A stretch of DNA of 64,000 nt, from NCBI RefSeq assembly GCF_025854335.1, contig NZ_CP107716.1:2659001-2723000 (forward strand), given 5' to 3'. This stretch comes from Pelagibacterium flavum (GTDB taxonomy: Bacteria > Pseudomonadota > Alphaproteobacteria > Rhizobiales > Devosiaceae). The position numbers and the translations under genes were made by a program. Positions 17,633 through 26,981 of the stretch are shown in pieces. The notes beneath the pieces were generated by a model. It did not search any database and was not told the DNA's origin. It was given only the letters and a program-made list of their open reading frames with translations. Position 1 is the stretch's first letter, and each line of letters opens with the position of its first letter.

Positions 17633-18871
17633 ATGAGCGACGCCGAAACACGGCCGGACCGAACTGGCCGGACCGCAGGCGAATTCACCGACCTCAGCCG
17701 CGGCACCAATCAGGCTGGCCTGCGCCTATATAATGAGCGACTTGTACTGTCGCTCATCCGGCGCAACGTGTCGCTGTCCAAAGCAGCCATAGCAAGGCAG
17801 ACGGGCCTGTCCCCGCAAACCATTTCAACAATCACCAATGGCCTTGAACGCGATGGACTGCTCGTACGGCAGGCGCCATTGCGCGGCCGGGTCGGGCAAC
17901 CCTCAGTGCCCTATTCCCTGGCGCCCGACGGCGCTCTCGCCTTTGGCCTCAAGATCGGCCGCCGCAGTGTGGATCTGCTCGTCATGGATTTGCTGGGCAC
18001 CGTGCGCGGCAAGCTTCACCACCCCTACCCTTATCCCGATCCCGCGCAATTGTTCACTTTTCTCGAGGACGGCATCGGCAAGCTTTCGCGCGAGCTCACG
18101 CCCGAGCAGCGCCAGCGAATTGTCGGGATCGGTATTGCCTCCCCGTTTGAACTCTGGAACTGGGAACATCAGGTCGGCGCACCCAAGGAGGTGCTGGCCG
18201 CATGGGAGACTTTGGATATTCGCGCCGAGGTTGAAAATATCAGCCCCTGGCCCGTCTATTTTTACAATGATGCCACCGCCGCCTGCGCAGCCGAGCTGTT
18301 GCTTGGCAATCCCCGCCAGCATCTCGATTTCCTTTACATCTTTATCGGGTCGTTCATCGGCGGTGGCGTGGTGCTCAACGGATCGCTTTTCCCCGGACGT
18401 AGCGGTTATGCCGGTGCCATCGCCCCGCTTCCCGTCCGGCGAGAAGATGGCCAGGGATATGAGCAGGTACTTAGGCGCACGTCCCTTTATGCTTTGGCGG
18501 AAAAAATGCGCGAGGCGGGACTGGATCCCGAAATGCTCTGGCGTGAGGACGGCGACTGGAAAACGATAGGCCCGATCCTGGACGATTGGCTCGAGGTTCT
18601 GTGCGAAAGCCTCGCGGTGATCATCCTTTCGGCGACCGCCATAATCGATTTCGAGGCCATTGTCATCGACGGCGGCTTCCCCCCCGAGATGCGGGAGGTC
18701 GTCGTTGCGCGAGTCATGGAAGATCTCGAAAAATTCGACCGGCAGGGCCTCACCGCACCCGCCATCGTTCAGGGCCAGTTCGGCGCCGATGCGCGCGCGA
18801 TGGGTGGGGCGTGCCTGCCCCTGATCTCCAACTTCACGCTCGATCGCGAAGTTCTGTTCAAAGACGCCTAA
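17633..18871 (+). CDS. frcR: ROK-family transcriptional regulator (FrcR-like)
   Basis: A 412-residue ROK repressor with an N-terminal winged helix (about 30-85; S-K-A-A-I-A-R-Q-T-G-L-S-P-Q-T-I-S) and a C-terminal ROK sugar-binding fold (G-I-G-I-A-S-P-F, Y-N-D-A-T-A-A). The start ATG 17633 follows GGGAGCGAG. The Cys-x-Cys-Gly-x2-Gly-Cys zinc motif of many ROK proteins is absent (the region reads G-Y-A-G-A-I-A-P-L-P-V-R-R-E-D). Divergence from frcBCA supports a FrcR role. An open frame extends upstream to 15617 but is antisense to the transporter and has no gene character. Confidence 0.87.
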   Translation: MSDAETRPDRTGRTAGEFTDLSRGTNQAGLRLYNERLVLSLIRRNVSLSKAAIARQTGLSPQTISTITNGLERDGLLVRQAPLRGRVGQPSVPYSLAPDGALAFGLKIGRRSVDLLVMDLLGTVRGKLHHPYPYPDPAQLFTFLEDGIGKLSRELTPEQRQRIVGIGIASPFELWNWEHQVGAPKEVLAAWETLDIRAEVENISPWPVYFYNDATAACAAELLLGNPRQHLDFLYIFIGSFIGGGVVLNGSLFPGRSGYAGAIAPLPVRREDGQGYEQVLRRTSLYALAEKMREAGLDPEMLWREDGDWKTIGPILDDWLEVLCESLAVIILSATAIIDFEAIVIDGGFPPEMREVVVARVMEDLEKFDRQGLTAPAIVQGQFGADARAMGGACLPLISNFTLDREVLFKDA

Positions 18872-18881
18872 AGCGTTTGCG

Positions 18882-19541
18882 CTAGTCTTCGATGGTCAAA
18901 TCGGCCGCCAGGCTGCGGGTGACCACAAGCTCGGCATTGAGAAGATCGTTGCCGGCGACCTTTTCCTGGGCCTCATCGGCACTATAGTCGTGGTTGAGCC
19001 ACCTCTGGACCAGCCGGCGCTGGAGTTCCGCCAAAGGCGCCGTCACCATTATCGTGTGGTCGAACAGAGCGGCGATGTCGCGCCAGACCGGCTCGTCCAG
19101 CAGCAGGTAATTGCCTTCAACGATTACCACGCGATGCTCAGGGCCAACCTTATCGGCGGCCGCACGCGAACTCTCCGTCGCGCGGTCGAAAACCGGATAG
19201 AACACATCCGAGGCGGTTTCAGAGCGGAGCCGTTCGAGCAGAACCTTCAAGCCCGCGACATCATAGGTTTTCGGAGCGCCCTTGCGGGGCCGCAAGCCAC
19301 GCTCGACAAGTATTGCATCGTCGAGATGGAAACCGTCCATCGGAACGACCTGGGTCTGTATATTCTCGGCGCTCAATGCCTTTTTCAGCGAATCGGCCAA
19401 TGTCGACTTGCCGGCCCCCGGCGGACCGGCAAGGGCTACCAGTATCCGCCGCTCACGCGCATGATGTTTAATGAGTTCGGACAATCTCTGGATTGAGGCG
19501 TCCATCTCCCCGGTCCCCCGATATGTACTGGCATCGCTCAT
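18882..19541 (-). CDS. P-loop kinase, uridine kinase / FrcK-like
   Basis: A P-loop NTPase of about 219 residues with Walker A A-G-P-P-G-A-G-K-S-T and the M-D-G-F-H-L-D-D motif of the uridine/pantothenate kinase-like family. Sinorhizobium FrcK, encoded with frcBCA, is of this type, so it may phosphorylate a sugar or related metabolite. Here it is the last gene after uxaA (63-bp gap) and converges on frcR with 10 bp between stops. Starts at 19541 (MSDASTYRGT) or 19505 (MDASIQRLSE) are both possible. It could belong functionally to either neighbouring sugar system. Confidence 0.75.
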   Translation of the reverse strand: MSDASTYRGTGEMDASIQRLSELIKHHARERRILVALAGPPGAGKSTLADSLKKALSAENIQTQVVPMDGFHLDDAILVERGLRPRKGAPKTYDVAGLKVLLERLRSETASDVFYPVFDRATESSRAAADKVGPEHRVVIVEGNYLLLDEPVWRDIAALFDHTIMVTAPLAELQRRLVQRWLNHDYSADEAQEKVAGNDLLNAELVVTRSLAADLTIED

Positions 19542-19604
19542 GCCCCTGTTTGGCATGTTCGGCGCGTGGCGCACAGTCCTGTTTTTTCCGACATAGGCTG
19601 CCGG

Positions 19605-21146
19605 CTACATAACCGCGCCAACTTGCCAGGGGGCAAACTCGTTGTCGCCGTAACCCAGATCTTCAGATTTTGTGGTCCTGCCCGACGCGACATCGAGAAT
19701 GTGCTGGAAAATCTCGGCGCCCTTTTGTTCGAGCGTCACGCCTTCGAGAATGTCCCCGCAATTGATGTCCATATCCTCGGTCATCCGGGCGTAGAGATCG
19801 GAGTTGGTCGCCAGCTTGATTGATGGGACGGGCTTGCAGCCGAACGCCGAGCCCCGGCCGGTGGTGAAACACAAGACATTTGCGCCGCCGGCGACCTGGC
19901 CGGTGGCTGATACCGGGTCGAAGCCTGGCGTATCCATGAAGACAAAGCCGCGCTCGGTTACCGGTTCGGCATATTCATAAACCGCCATGAGCGGGGTGGT
20001 GCCCCCCTTGGCCGCAGCACCCAGGGATTTCTCAAGGATCGTGGTCAGTCCACCCGCCTTGTTGCCCGGCGAGGGATTGTTGTTCATCTCGCCGCCATTG
20101 CGATCGCAGTAGTCTTCCCACCAATGGATGCGCTCGATGAGCTTTTCGCCTATTGCACGATCGGCGGCGCGGCGGGTGAGCAGATGCTCGGCGCCATAGA
20201 TTTCCGAGGTTTCCGAAAGTATGGCCGTTCCGCCCTGCCGCACCAGCATATCGACGGCCACGCCGAGGGCCGGGTTGGCTGTGATGCCCGAATAGCCATC
20301 CGACCCGCCGCATTGGAGGGCCAGGATCAATTCGGAGGCCGGGATCGTTTCGCGCTCTGCGCGGGCGGCAATCGGGAGCATGGCGCGCACGCGCTCGACC
20401 CCCTGCTCTATCGCCTTGCGGGTACCCCCCTCCCCCTGGATCGTCAGCGTCTGGAAGGTCTCGTCCTCGGCGATGCCGTACTTCTGCTTCATGCGCCCGA
20501 TCTGGAAGACTTCGCAACCCAGGCCAACCATCAGGGCAGCGCCGAGGTTGGGATTGGCTGCATAACCCCATTGGGTGCGCGAAAGAATATCGAAACCCTC
20601 GCCCTTGCCCGACATGCCGCAGCCTGTGGAGTGCACGAAGGAGACGATGCCGTCGATGGTGGGATAGTCGTCGAGCATGCCCGAACGCTCCACCGCTTCG
20701 GCTATGTAGCGGGCGACGGTCGCCGAGCAGTTCACCGAGGTGAGGATGCCGATATAGTTGCGGGTGCCGACCTTGCCGTTCGAGCGACGGAAACCCTGGA
20801 AGGTCGCGCGCTCGGGTTCGGGCACGAATTCGACCGGCTCGACACCGGCGCCGAATTGGTAGTCGCGGGCGAACGCTCCCCCTTCCGCTCCCATTCCACA
20901 ATTGTGCTCGTGCACCCATTCGCCGCCCGAAATCGGCTTGCTTGCAAAGCCGATGATCTGGCCGAATTTGCGAACCGGTTCGCCCTCGGCCATTGGCGCA
21001 ATTGCGATCTTGTGCCCGCGCGAGATTCGCTGGGTGGAAAAGAGGCCCGGTTGCACCTCGGCCCTGGCCGGCACGTTCTCGAGCAGCACCGCGACGTTGT
21101 CGGTGGGGTTGAGGACAAGGGCGGGAAATGTGTTGGAGCTGTTCAT
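19605..21146 (-). CDS. uxaA: Altronate dehydratase family protein (UxaA-type, full length)
   Basis: A 513-residue protein with an N-terminal SAF domain (about 1-100) and the galactarate/altronate dehydratase domain, including the T-R-N-Y-I-G-I-L-T-S-V-N-C-S-A-T segment, G-C-G-M-S-G-K-G-E-G and Cys-rich metal-binding positions. UxaA removes water from D-altronate to give 2-keto-3-deoxy-D-gluconate. UxaA-type proteins also serve in the Campylobacter jejuni L-fucose locus, so fuconate dehydration is possible. Its start shares a base with the stop of the upstream aldo/keto reductase gene (TAATG), showing tight coupling to the pathway genes. Confidence 0.88.
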   Translation of the reverse strand: MNSSNTFPALVLNPTDNVAVLLENVPARAEVQPGLFSTQRISRGHKIAIAPMAEGEPVRKFGQIIGFASKPISGGEWVHEHNCGMGAEGGAFARDYQFGAGVEPVEFVPEPERATFQGFRRSNGKVGTRNYIGILTSVNCSATVARYIAEAVERSGMLDDYPTIDGIVSFVHSTGCGMSGKGEGFDILSRTQWGYAANPNLGAALMVGLGCEVFQIGRMKQKYGIAEDETFQTLTIQGEGGTRKAIEQGVERVRAMLPIAARAERETIPASELILALQCGGSDGYSGITANPALGVAVDMLVRQGGTAILSETSEIYGAEHLLTRRAADRAIGEKLIERIHWWEDYCDRNGGEMNNNPSPGNKAGGLTTILEKSLGAAAKGGTTPLMAVYEYAEPVTERGFVFMDTPGFDPVSATGQVAGGANVLCFTTGRGSAFGCKPVPSIKLATNSDLYARMTEDMDINCGDILEGVTLEQKGAEIFQHILDVASGRTTKSEDLGYGDNEFAPWQVGAVM

Positions 21147-22156
21147 TATCGATCGCGATCGGTTGCGGATGCCGCGGGCACGGGAACATCCGCGCCGATG
21201 ATACCTTCATCGGCCAGGGCCTGCCAGAACGCTGCGGGAATGGGTTCTTTGAGATAGGCCAGCGTCTGCTCGACATTCTGCGGACGAGTCATGCCAAACA
21301 CCACCGAAGCGATGGCCGGATGGCCGAGTGAAAACTGAGCTGCGGCGGCCGGCATGGTGATGCCGAATGAGCCGCAGACCCGTTCGACCGACCTGACCTT
21401 TTCGATCACCGCTTGCGGTACGGCGCCATAATCATAGGTAGCGCTCGATACGCCCTTGGCAAGAACGCCGGAATTGAAAACCCCGACATTAACGATCCCG
21501 ACGCCCTTTTTCTCTGCCATCGGCAGGCAATCCGCCAGCGCGGGCTGTTCGATCAGCGTGTAGCGGCCAGCCAGCATGACCAGATCGAGATCGGTTTCGG
21601 CCATGAAGTCCGCGGCCACATCGGATTCATTGATCCCGATGCCGATCGCCTTGACGAAACCCTGGCTGCGAAGCTCGTCGAGCGCACGATAAGCACCCTC
21701 GATCGCGGCGCGGTAATGGCGGTCGAAATCGGCTCCGAGATTGCGGCGGTCGACGTCGTGGATATAGACGATATCGATGTCGGCCAGACCGAGCCGGGCG
21801 TGGGACTGTTCGAGCGAGCGCATGGTCGCATCGTAGGAATAATCGTGAACCGGCATCAGATCGAGAGGGGCCGTCCACATGCCGCGGTCATAGGAACGTC
21901 CGCGCGGCGGGACCATGTACCGTCCCACTTTCGTGGAAAGCACGTACTCGGCACGCGGTTGGCGACGCAGAAAACTGCCGACGCGCAATTCGCTCAGGCC
22001 AAAGCCATAGAGCGGGGAGGTATCGAAATAGCGCAGGCCGCCGTCCCATGCCGCCTGGAGCGTCCGATGAGCTTCGTCGTCGCTGACCTCCCGCGAAAGA
22101 TTGCCCAGACCGGCACCACCGAATCCGAAGCGCGGGATATCGATTGGCTTATTCAT
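21146..22156 (-). CDS. Aldo/keto reductase, L-fucose / L-galactose dehydrogenase-like
   Basis: A 336-residue aldo/keto reductase with the catalytic Asp and Tyr in Y-F-D-T-S-P-L-Y-G, Lys in S-T-K-V-G-R and His in V-Y-I-H-D-V. It resembles the D-threo-aldose 1-dehydrogenase / L-fucose dehydrogenase group, which oxidises L-fucose or L-galactose to the 1,5-lactone with NAD(P). The next gene upstream encodes a matching lactonase, with four-base overlap. This makes it the likely entry enzyme of the pathway. Pyridoxal 4-dehydrogenase is a related alternative, less supported by context. Confidence 0.8.
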   Translation of the reverse strand: MNKPIDIPRFGFGGAGLGNLSREVSDDEAHRTLQAAWDGGLRYFDTSPLYGFGLSELRVGSFLRRQPRAEYVLSTKVGRYMVPPRGRSYDRGMWTAPLDLMPVHDYSYDATMRSLEQSHARLGLADIDIVYIHDVDRRNLGADFDRHYRAAIEGAYRALDELRSQGFVKAIGIGINESDVAADFMAETDLDLVMLAGRYTLIEQPALADCLPMAEKKGVGIVNVGVFNSGVLAKGVSSATYDYGAVPQAVIEKVRSVERVCGSFGITMPAAAAQFSLGHPAIASVVFGMTRPQNVEQTLAYLKEPIPAAFWQALADEGIIGADVPVPAASATDRDR

Positions 22157-22995
22157 GGATGATCGATCCTATAGAAACTCTGGCAGGTGCGCCCGAGTAT
22201 GAAGTCTGCTTCCTGGGGCGAAAGCGTATTGGCCCATTCGATGACGATACCCATGGCGGCGGTATAGTCGGTAGCGCAGAGCGCTACCGGCCAGTCCGAG
22301 CCGATCATCAGGCGCCTGGCGCCAAAGTGTTCAAGAACGAAATCGAGATAGCGGGTATAGGGAGCATCCCGCCAATGCGTCCAATCGGCCTCGGTGACCA
22401 TGCCCGAGAGTTTGCACCAGACGTTCTGGCGCTGGGCGATGGCCGCCATGCCTTGGGCCCATTCCTCGTCCCAGCCGTCAGCAAGCCGCGGCTTGGCGAT
22501 GTGATCGATGACAAAGCGCGTTTCGGGCAACGCATCGACCAGTGCCGTCGCCGAAGGCAGATGCGGCGGCTTGAGCAAAAGGTCATAGCTCAGCCCGTAT
22601 TTCTCGAGGAGCGCGACGCCGCGCCGATGAGGATCGGAATTGGCGAAATCGGGGTCGGTGTGATCGTGGATGAGCATGCGCACGCCCTTGAAAACGTCCC
22701 GGCCGGCATAGTGCGCGATGCGTGTTTCGACGGCCGGATCGCAAAGATCGAGCCACCCGACCACGGCCTTGACGAGATCGCTCCGATCCGCGTGAGCCAA
22801 AAGAGCGTCGTTTTCGGCCTCGCTTTCACGAGCCTGAACAGCCACCGAGCCTGAAAAGCCGATCTCGGCGAGCAGTGGCGCGAGTTCTGCGGGCCCGAAA
22901 TCGCGATGCAGGACATCCATCTCCTGGCCCATCCAGCCGTAATCGGCAGCATCCTTCGAATAGGTCCAGAAGTGCTGATGGGCATCAATCCGCAT
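22153..22995 (-). CDS. Amidohydrolase, COG3618 L-fucono-/L-galactono-1,5-lactonase-like
   Basis: A 280-residue amidohydrolase starting MRIDAHQHFWTYS, with the H-x-H metal motif, Y-G-W-M, V-I-D-H-I-A-K-P and the late aspartate in M-I-G-S-D-W-P-V. These are hallmarks of the COG3618 lactonases that open L-fucono-, L-galactono- or L-rhamnono-lactones. The start 22995 is chosen for the conserved opening and the GGAG upstream. It sits between the tagaturonate reductase and aldo/keto reductase genes, so it should hydrolyse the lactone made by the latter. Confidence 0.82.
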   Translation of the reverse strand: MRIDAHQHFWTYSKDAADYGWMGQEMDVLHRDFGPAELAPLLAEIGFSGSVAVQARESEAENDALLAHADRSDLVKAVVGWLDLCDPAVETRIAHYAGRDVFKGVRMLIHDHTDPDFANSDPHRRGVALLEKYGLSYDLLLKPPHLPSATALVDALPETRFVIDHIAKPRLADGWDEEWAQGMAAIAQRQNVWCKLSGMVTEADWTHWRDAPYTRYLDFVLEHFGARRLMIGSDWPVALCATDYTAAMGIVIEWANTLSPQEADFILGRTCQSFYRIDHP

Positions 22996-22999
22996 AGCG

Positions 23000-24112
23000 C
23001 TACTCCATTCCGGCATTTATGGCCGAGCCAAACGCCGCCCGCAGGTGGGGGCAGCTAGCGCGGCCATTACTTACTCCGACCCAGTCGAGGAAGCCCTTCG
23101 CCCGCCGCTCGATCTTTGCGCCGTGGTTGCTGGCAATATCGGCTAGTCGGTGATTGAGAAAGGGATTATCGAACCGGTCCCGGCACTGGGCCCAATAGCC
23201 GGGTGCGTCGTCACCGCTCGGAAAGGTGGGGAGAATATCGGCGGTGACTATGGTGTCCAGCCACGTTCGCGTTTCCTGATCGGCCATCGCCTCGCGGACC
23301 GTAAGGCCGTCCGGAGCGCCATTGTCGAGCCAGTGTTGTGCCAGCAAGGTGTGGCTGAGATTGAGAATAAAAAGCTTCTTGCGCTCGACGGGTCCGAGAT
23401 CGGGCACTACCACCATTTGCTCATGGGTGCATGGCGGCTCGAATCCGGGCTGGGCCTCAAGCGCCCAGAGCGCATAGGGCTCGGCAACGGCGCCAATGGG
23501 GTCCAGCGGCTCGGATACGATACGATCGACAAGAGCATTGACGAAAATGCATCTCTCTTCGATCCAGCGCACGAAGGCTTCGCTCCCCTGCCCTTCTCGC
23601 GCCAGTTCGATAACGATGGCACGCAAGGTGTCGCCGTTGCGCGAGATGAGTTCACACGGCAAGAGCGTCAAGGCAGCGCCGGTCGCTTCGAAGCGCTCCC
23701 GCAGCAGCGCCGTCAGCAGTTCGGGAAAACCGGTCCAATCGTCGAGCGTCGGCATGGGGCGTTCGGGCACGGCGTAGCCGCTATCACCGGTATTGCTCAA
23801 CACATAGCGCGCCTTGATGACAGCATCGCGCAGCGCCTCGGCGTTTTCGCGCGCCGACAATCCACCAGCAATCCCGCTCACTTCATGGCGCTCATCGCGC
23901 ATCTGCCCGTTGTGCAGGCCGCGGATGTGGACCGGAAACGACTTTGCTTGCGCAAAAGCGGCCACGCGCGCGCGGCTGGCGGGGGAGCCCGTCGTTTCGA
24001 CCACCGTGATGGGGCCGACACTCTGGCCTGCGTCACGCGCCTGGGACAGCATCAGGTCGGCGTGGGCCTGAAGGAAACGGCTGGTCCCGAACTGGACGAT
24101 TTCGCCCGTCAT
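23000..24112 (-). CDS. Tagaturonate reductase-like, mannitol dehydrogenase family (UxaB-like)
   Basis: A 370-residue oxidoreductase starting I-V-Q-F-G-T-S-R-F-L-Q-A-H-A-D, the N-terminal Rossmann signature of UxaB/UxuB proteins. The active-site segment is E-R-K-K-L-F-I-L-N-L-S-H-T, close to the K-x4-N-x2-H set of polyol-specific long-chain dehydrogenases. It is shorter than E. coli UxaB (about 480 residues). UxaB reduces D-tagaturonate to D-altronate with NADH. With uxaA and a galactonate dehydrogenase beside it, that role fits well; fructuronate reduction is the alternative. ATG overlaps the stop of the upstream Zn-dehydrogenase gene. Confidence 0.78.
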   Translation of the reverse strand: MTGEIVQFGTSRFLQAHADLMLSQARDAGQSVGPITVVETTGSPASRARVAAFAQAKSFPVHIRGLHNGQMRDERHEVSGIAGGLSARENAEALRDAVIKARYVLSNTGDSGYAVPERPMPTLDDWTGFPELLTALLRERFEATGAALTLLPCELISRNGDTLRAIVIELAREGQGSEAFVRWIEERCIFVNALVDRIVSEPLDPIGAVAEPYALWALEAQPGFEPPCTHEQMVVVPDLGPVERKKLFILNLSHTLLAQHWLDNGAPDGLTVREAMADQETRTWLDTIVTADILPTFPSGDDAPGYWAQCRDRFDNPFLNHRLADIASNHGAKIERRAKGFLDWVGVSNGRASCPHLRAAFGSAINAGME

Positions 24113-25116
24113 AGAACCTCCACGATGGCCTTGATTACCGTATCGCGGTTTTTAAGCAGGTCGTTGAACTGATCGGGCAAGGTTTCGAGCCGCGCGCTGT
24201 GGGTGCGGATGGCGCGGGTATCGATATCGCCCTTCTTGATGGCCGCGACCACTGTTTCAAAATCCTCGCGCGTCGCATTGCGGCTGCCGACCAGCTTCAT
24301 CTCACGTTTGTGGAATTCGGGATCGGCAAAGGAGATGGTGTCGGTTACGACGCTGACGAGAACGTAAGTGCCGCCATGGGCGACATAGGCAAAACCAGCT
24401 CCTATGGCGCCTGCATTGCCGGTAGCGTCGAACACGGCGTCGTAGCCTTCTCCGTCCGTGGGCGCCATGATCGCGTCGGCACCGCCTTCGATATCAATGG
24501 TGCTTTCAAAGCCGAACTTGTTGGCGATCATTTCCAGCCGCCTGGGGCTGGCGTCGAGCAAGTGCACCTCGGCACCACGCAAGCGCGCAAAAAGCGCAAC
24601 GCCCAGCCCGATGGGACCAACACCAACGACCAGCACCCTGTCATTGGCTGCAAGCTCGGAGCGCCGGACGGCATGCGCGCCTATGGCGAGAAACTCGACC
24701 ATCGCCGCCTCGAACGGCTCGAGCCCTTCGGCGGGGTAGAGATTTTCGGCCGGGACATAGATGCGTTCGCACATTCCACCGTCGCGATGCACTCCCAGGA
24801 CACCGATATTGTAGCAGCAGTTGGGCTTGCCCTTGCGGCAGGCCCGGCATGTTCCGCAGGCGATGTAGGGATTGACGATAACCAGGTCGCCTTTGACGAA
24901 GGAATCGCCGGTTTCGGCCACGCGCCCTGACAGCTCATGGCCCATGACCCGAGGATATTGAAGGTAGGGATGTTTGCCTTCGAAGATGTGGTAATCGGTG
25001 CCGCAGATGCCGACATGGCCGATATCGATGGGCACCCAGCCTGCTCCGGGGTTTTGGGGCAAGTCACGGTCTTCGATGCGCAATGTTCCGGGCTGCTCGC
25101 AGACGAGAGCTTTCAT
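24109..25116 (-). CDS. Zinc-dependent dehydrogenase, L-galactonate/L-gulonate 5-dehydrogenase-like
   Basis: A 335-residue medium-chain dehydrogenase with catalytic zinc ligands in G-I-C-G-T-D-Y-H and G-H-E-L-S-G-R-V, the four-cysteine structural zinc loop C-G-T-C-R-A-C-R-K-G-K-P-N-C-C, and the Rossmann motif V-V-G-V-G-P-I-G-L-G. The closest functional type I recognise is E. coli YjjN/LgoD, which oxidises L-galactonate to D-tagaturonate. Its position directly before the tagaturonate reductase gene, with a four-base overlap, supports that. Other polyol substrates are possible. Confidence 0.78.
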   Translation of the reverse strand: MKALVCEQPGTLRIEDRDLPQNPGAGWVPIDIGHVGICGTDYHIFEGKHPYLQYPRVMGHELSGRVAETGDSFVKGDLVIVNPYIACGTCRACRKGKPNCCYNIGVLGVHRDGGMCERIYVPAENLYPAEGLEPFEAAMVEFLAIGAHAVRRSELAANDRVLVVGVGPIGLGVALFARLRGAEVHLLDASPRRLEMIANKFGFESTIDIEGGADAIMAPTDGEGYDAVFDATGNAGAIGAGFAYVAHGGTYVLVSVVTDTISFADPEFHKREMKLVGSRNATREDFETVVAAIKKGDIDTRAIRTHSARLETLPDQFNDLLKNRDTVIKAIVEVL

Positions 25117-25138
25117 AACGTATTCCTAGGTGTCCGGT

Positions 25139-25924
25139 TCAGGCCGTGGCGCCGCGCGGACGCCAGCCTTCGGGAAGCGATCCCTTGATGATGAGACTGA
25201 GGATGTCGTCCTGGGTGACATCGGAAACAGAGTAAGAGCCGACGTTGCGGCCATTGTTCATGACCATCACCCGGTCGCAGAGCCGGAAGACGTCGTGCAT
25301 GTCATGGCTGACGAGAAAGATGCCGATTCCTTCATCGCGCAACTTCTGAACCAGTTCAGCCACCATCTCGGTCTCGGAAGGGCCAAGCGCGGCAGTGGGT
25401 TCGTCCATGATCAGTGCGCGGACGTTGAAGTGAATGGCGCGCGCGATGGCGATCACCTGGCGCTGTCCACCCGACATCTGCACCACCGGGTCGCTCAGAT
25501 TCTTAAAATTGGGGTTGAGCCGCTGAAGCACGTCCTTGGCTTCGCGGTACATGCGCTTGTCATCGAGATTGCCAAAGCGCGTCTTGATCTCGCGGCCGAG
25601 GAAGAGATTGGCCGGCGCATCGAGATGATTGGCGAGAGCGAGGTTCTGATAGATGGTTTCAATGCCGTGCTCGCGCGCCGCAGTCGGGGTCGCGATCTGG
25701 ATCTTTTCGCCATCGAGAAAAATCTCGCCCGAGCTGGGCGTCATGGCTCCCGACAGCATGCGCATCAGGCACGATTTGCCCGCGCCGTTGTGTCCCAGAA
25801 TGCCCACGACTTCGCCTGGAAACAGATTGATGGAGACATCGCGAACAGCCTCTATCCCTCCGAAGTGCTTGCAGATGTTGCGCATCTCGACGAGAGGTGT
25901 TGCGCCGGAGGTGGGGTCTTTCAT
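25139..25924 (-). CDS. Sugar ABC transporter ATP-binding protein (single-domain RbsA/FrcA type)
   Basis: A 261-residue ATPase with Walker [10 protein letters not shown], where the usual final Thr/Ser of G-K-S-[T/S] is Cys. It has signature [13 protein letters not shown], Walker B A-L-I-M-D-E-P and switch V-S-H-D-M. It is encoded after the binding protein and before the catabolic enzymes, 22 bp upstream of the Zn-dehydrogenase. It powers uptake of the sugar degraded by the downstream enzymes, presumably L-galactose, L-fucose or a related sugar. Confidence 0.88.
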   Translation of the reverse strand: MKDPTSGATPLVEMRNICKHFGGIEAVRDVSINLFPGEVVGILGHNGAGKSCLMRMLSGAMTPSSGEIFLDGEKIQIATPTAAREHGIETIYQNLALANHLDAPANLFLGREIKTRFGNLDDKRMYREAKDVLQRLNPNFKNLSDPVVQMSGGQRQVIAIARAIHFNVRALIMDEPTAALGPSETEMVAELVQKLRDEGIGIFLVSHDMHDVFRLCDRVMVMNNGRNVGSYSVSDVTQDDILSLIIKGSLPEGWRPRGATA

Positions 25925-25952
25925 CTCATGCCTTCCCGATCAGATGGCGAGA

Positions 25953-25981
25953 CAGGGGGCAGGCTATTTGCCCACCCCCTG
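25953..25981 (-). terminator. Intercistronic stem-loop after binding-protein gene
   Basis: Arms of 12 bases (25953-25964 and 25970-25981) with two mismatched positions surround a five-base loop. It lies just after the binding-protein stop and lacks a clear T tract, the same arrangement as in the two other transporter operons in this window. Confidence 0.5.
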
Positions 25982-25993
25982 AACTCCGATTTG

Positions 25994-26941
25994 CTAGTAG
26001 AGAACGTTCTGGGCTTCGTCGGAGTCGATGTTATCGGCGGTAACGACCACAACACCTGTGTTGATGAACTCCTCGACCTCTTCGCCGGCCAAAAGGTCGA
26101 CAACGGTCTGGACGCCCATTTCACCCATCTGGAACGAGCCCTGGACGGCGATCGCTTCAAGGACACCGTCGCGGACGAACTGCTGGAGGTCCTCGTTGCC
26201 ATCAAAGCCCAACGCGGTCAGCGAGCCTTGGCGCCCCGCCTGAACGATGGCGCGCCCCATACCGACGGCAGTCGGCTCGTTAGCACCGAAGATGCCGTCG
26301 AGCTCGGGATACGCGGACAGCATATCGGTGGTCTGGTTGAGGGCCGTTGCCATCTGCGATTGCGAATAGAGCGTGTTGACGATCTCGATATCGGAATTGG
26401 CTTCGATATAGTCGGTGAACCCGCCGACACGACCGATTTCCGAGCCCACGCCGGGCACATAGGACATGATGGCAATCTGGCCTTCGGTGCCGATGGCGTC
26501 GATCATGGTTTGAGCCATCAACTCGCCGGCGGCCTGATTATCGGTCGAAAGGAATGCCTGATAATACTCTTCGGCGCCTTCAGCGAGCATCGAGTCGATG
26601 ATCACCACGGGAATGCCGCTTTCGTAAGCGCGCTGGACCGAAGGCACCAGGGCCTCGGGATCGGACGGAGCGAGGACGATGCCGGCGACGCCCCGGTTGA
26701 TGGCGTTGTCGACCATGTTGACCTGAGCGGCGATGTCGGATTCGGATGCCGGACCGTCAAAGCTCATGGTGTATCCATCGAGCCCCTCCATGCCAGCCTG
26801 GGCACCGCGATTGACGTTCTGCCAGAAATTGGAGCTGGTCGTCTTAACTATAACCGCAATCTCCTGGGCCACGACCGCGGCAGGCATTGCAGCCAACGTT
26901 ACAGCGCCGACGAGCGCCATTGAGCGAAATAGGGACTTCAT
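25994..26941 (-). CDS. Sugar ABC transporter substrate-binding protein (RbsB type)
   Basis: A 315-residue periplasmic binding protein. The start MKSLFRSMALVGAVTLAAMP has AGGAGG upstream and gives a signal peptide cleaved near V-V-A/Q-E-I-A-V-I-V. Core motifs include the ribose-type ligand segments A-G-I-V-L-A-P-S-D-P-E-A-L, G-I-F-G-A-N-E-P-T-A and L-G-F-D-G-N-E-D. It is encoded between the permease and ATPase genes, an unusual order. The following stem-loop suggests higher expression than the ATPase. Confidence 0.88.
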   Translation of the reverse strand: MKSLFRSMALVGAVTLAAMPAAVVAQEIAVIVKTTSSNFWQNVNRGAQAGMEGLDGYTMSFDGPASESDIAAQVNMVDNAINRGVAGIVLAPSDPEALVPSVQRAYESGIPVVIIDSMLAEGAEEYYQAFLSTDNQAAGELMAQTMIDAIGTEGQIAIMSYVPGVGSEIGRVGGFTDYIEANSDIEIVNTLYSQSQMATALNQTTDMLSAYPELDGIFGANEPTAVGMGRAIVQAGRQGSLTALGFDGNEDLQQFVRDGVLEAIAVQGSFQMGEMGVQTVVDLLAGEEVEEFINTGVVVVTADNIDSDEAQNVLY

Positions 26942-26981
26942 TGTTTCCTCCTGATTAAAGTCCAAGGCGAAGTGGCGCGCC

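Noticed and set aside
25130..26923. 597-codon + strand open frame
   Set aside because: Antisense to a clear ABC ATPase and binding protein; the translation is low-complexity and matches nothing.
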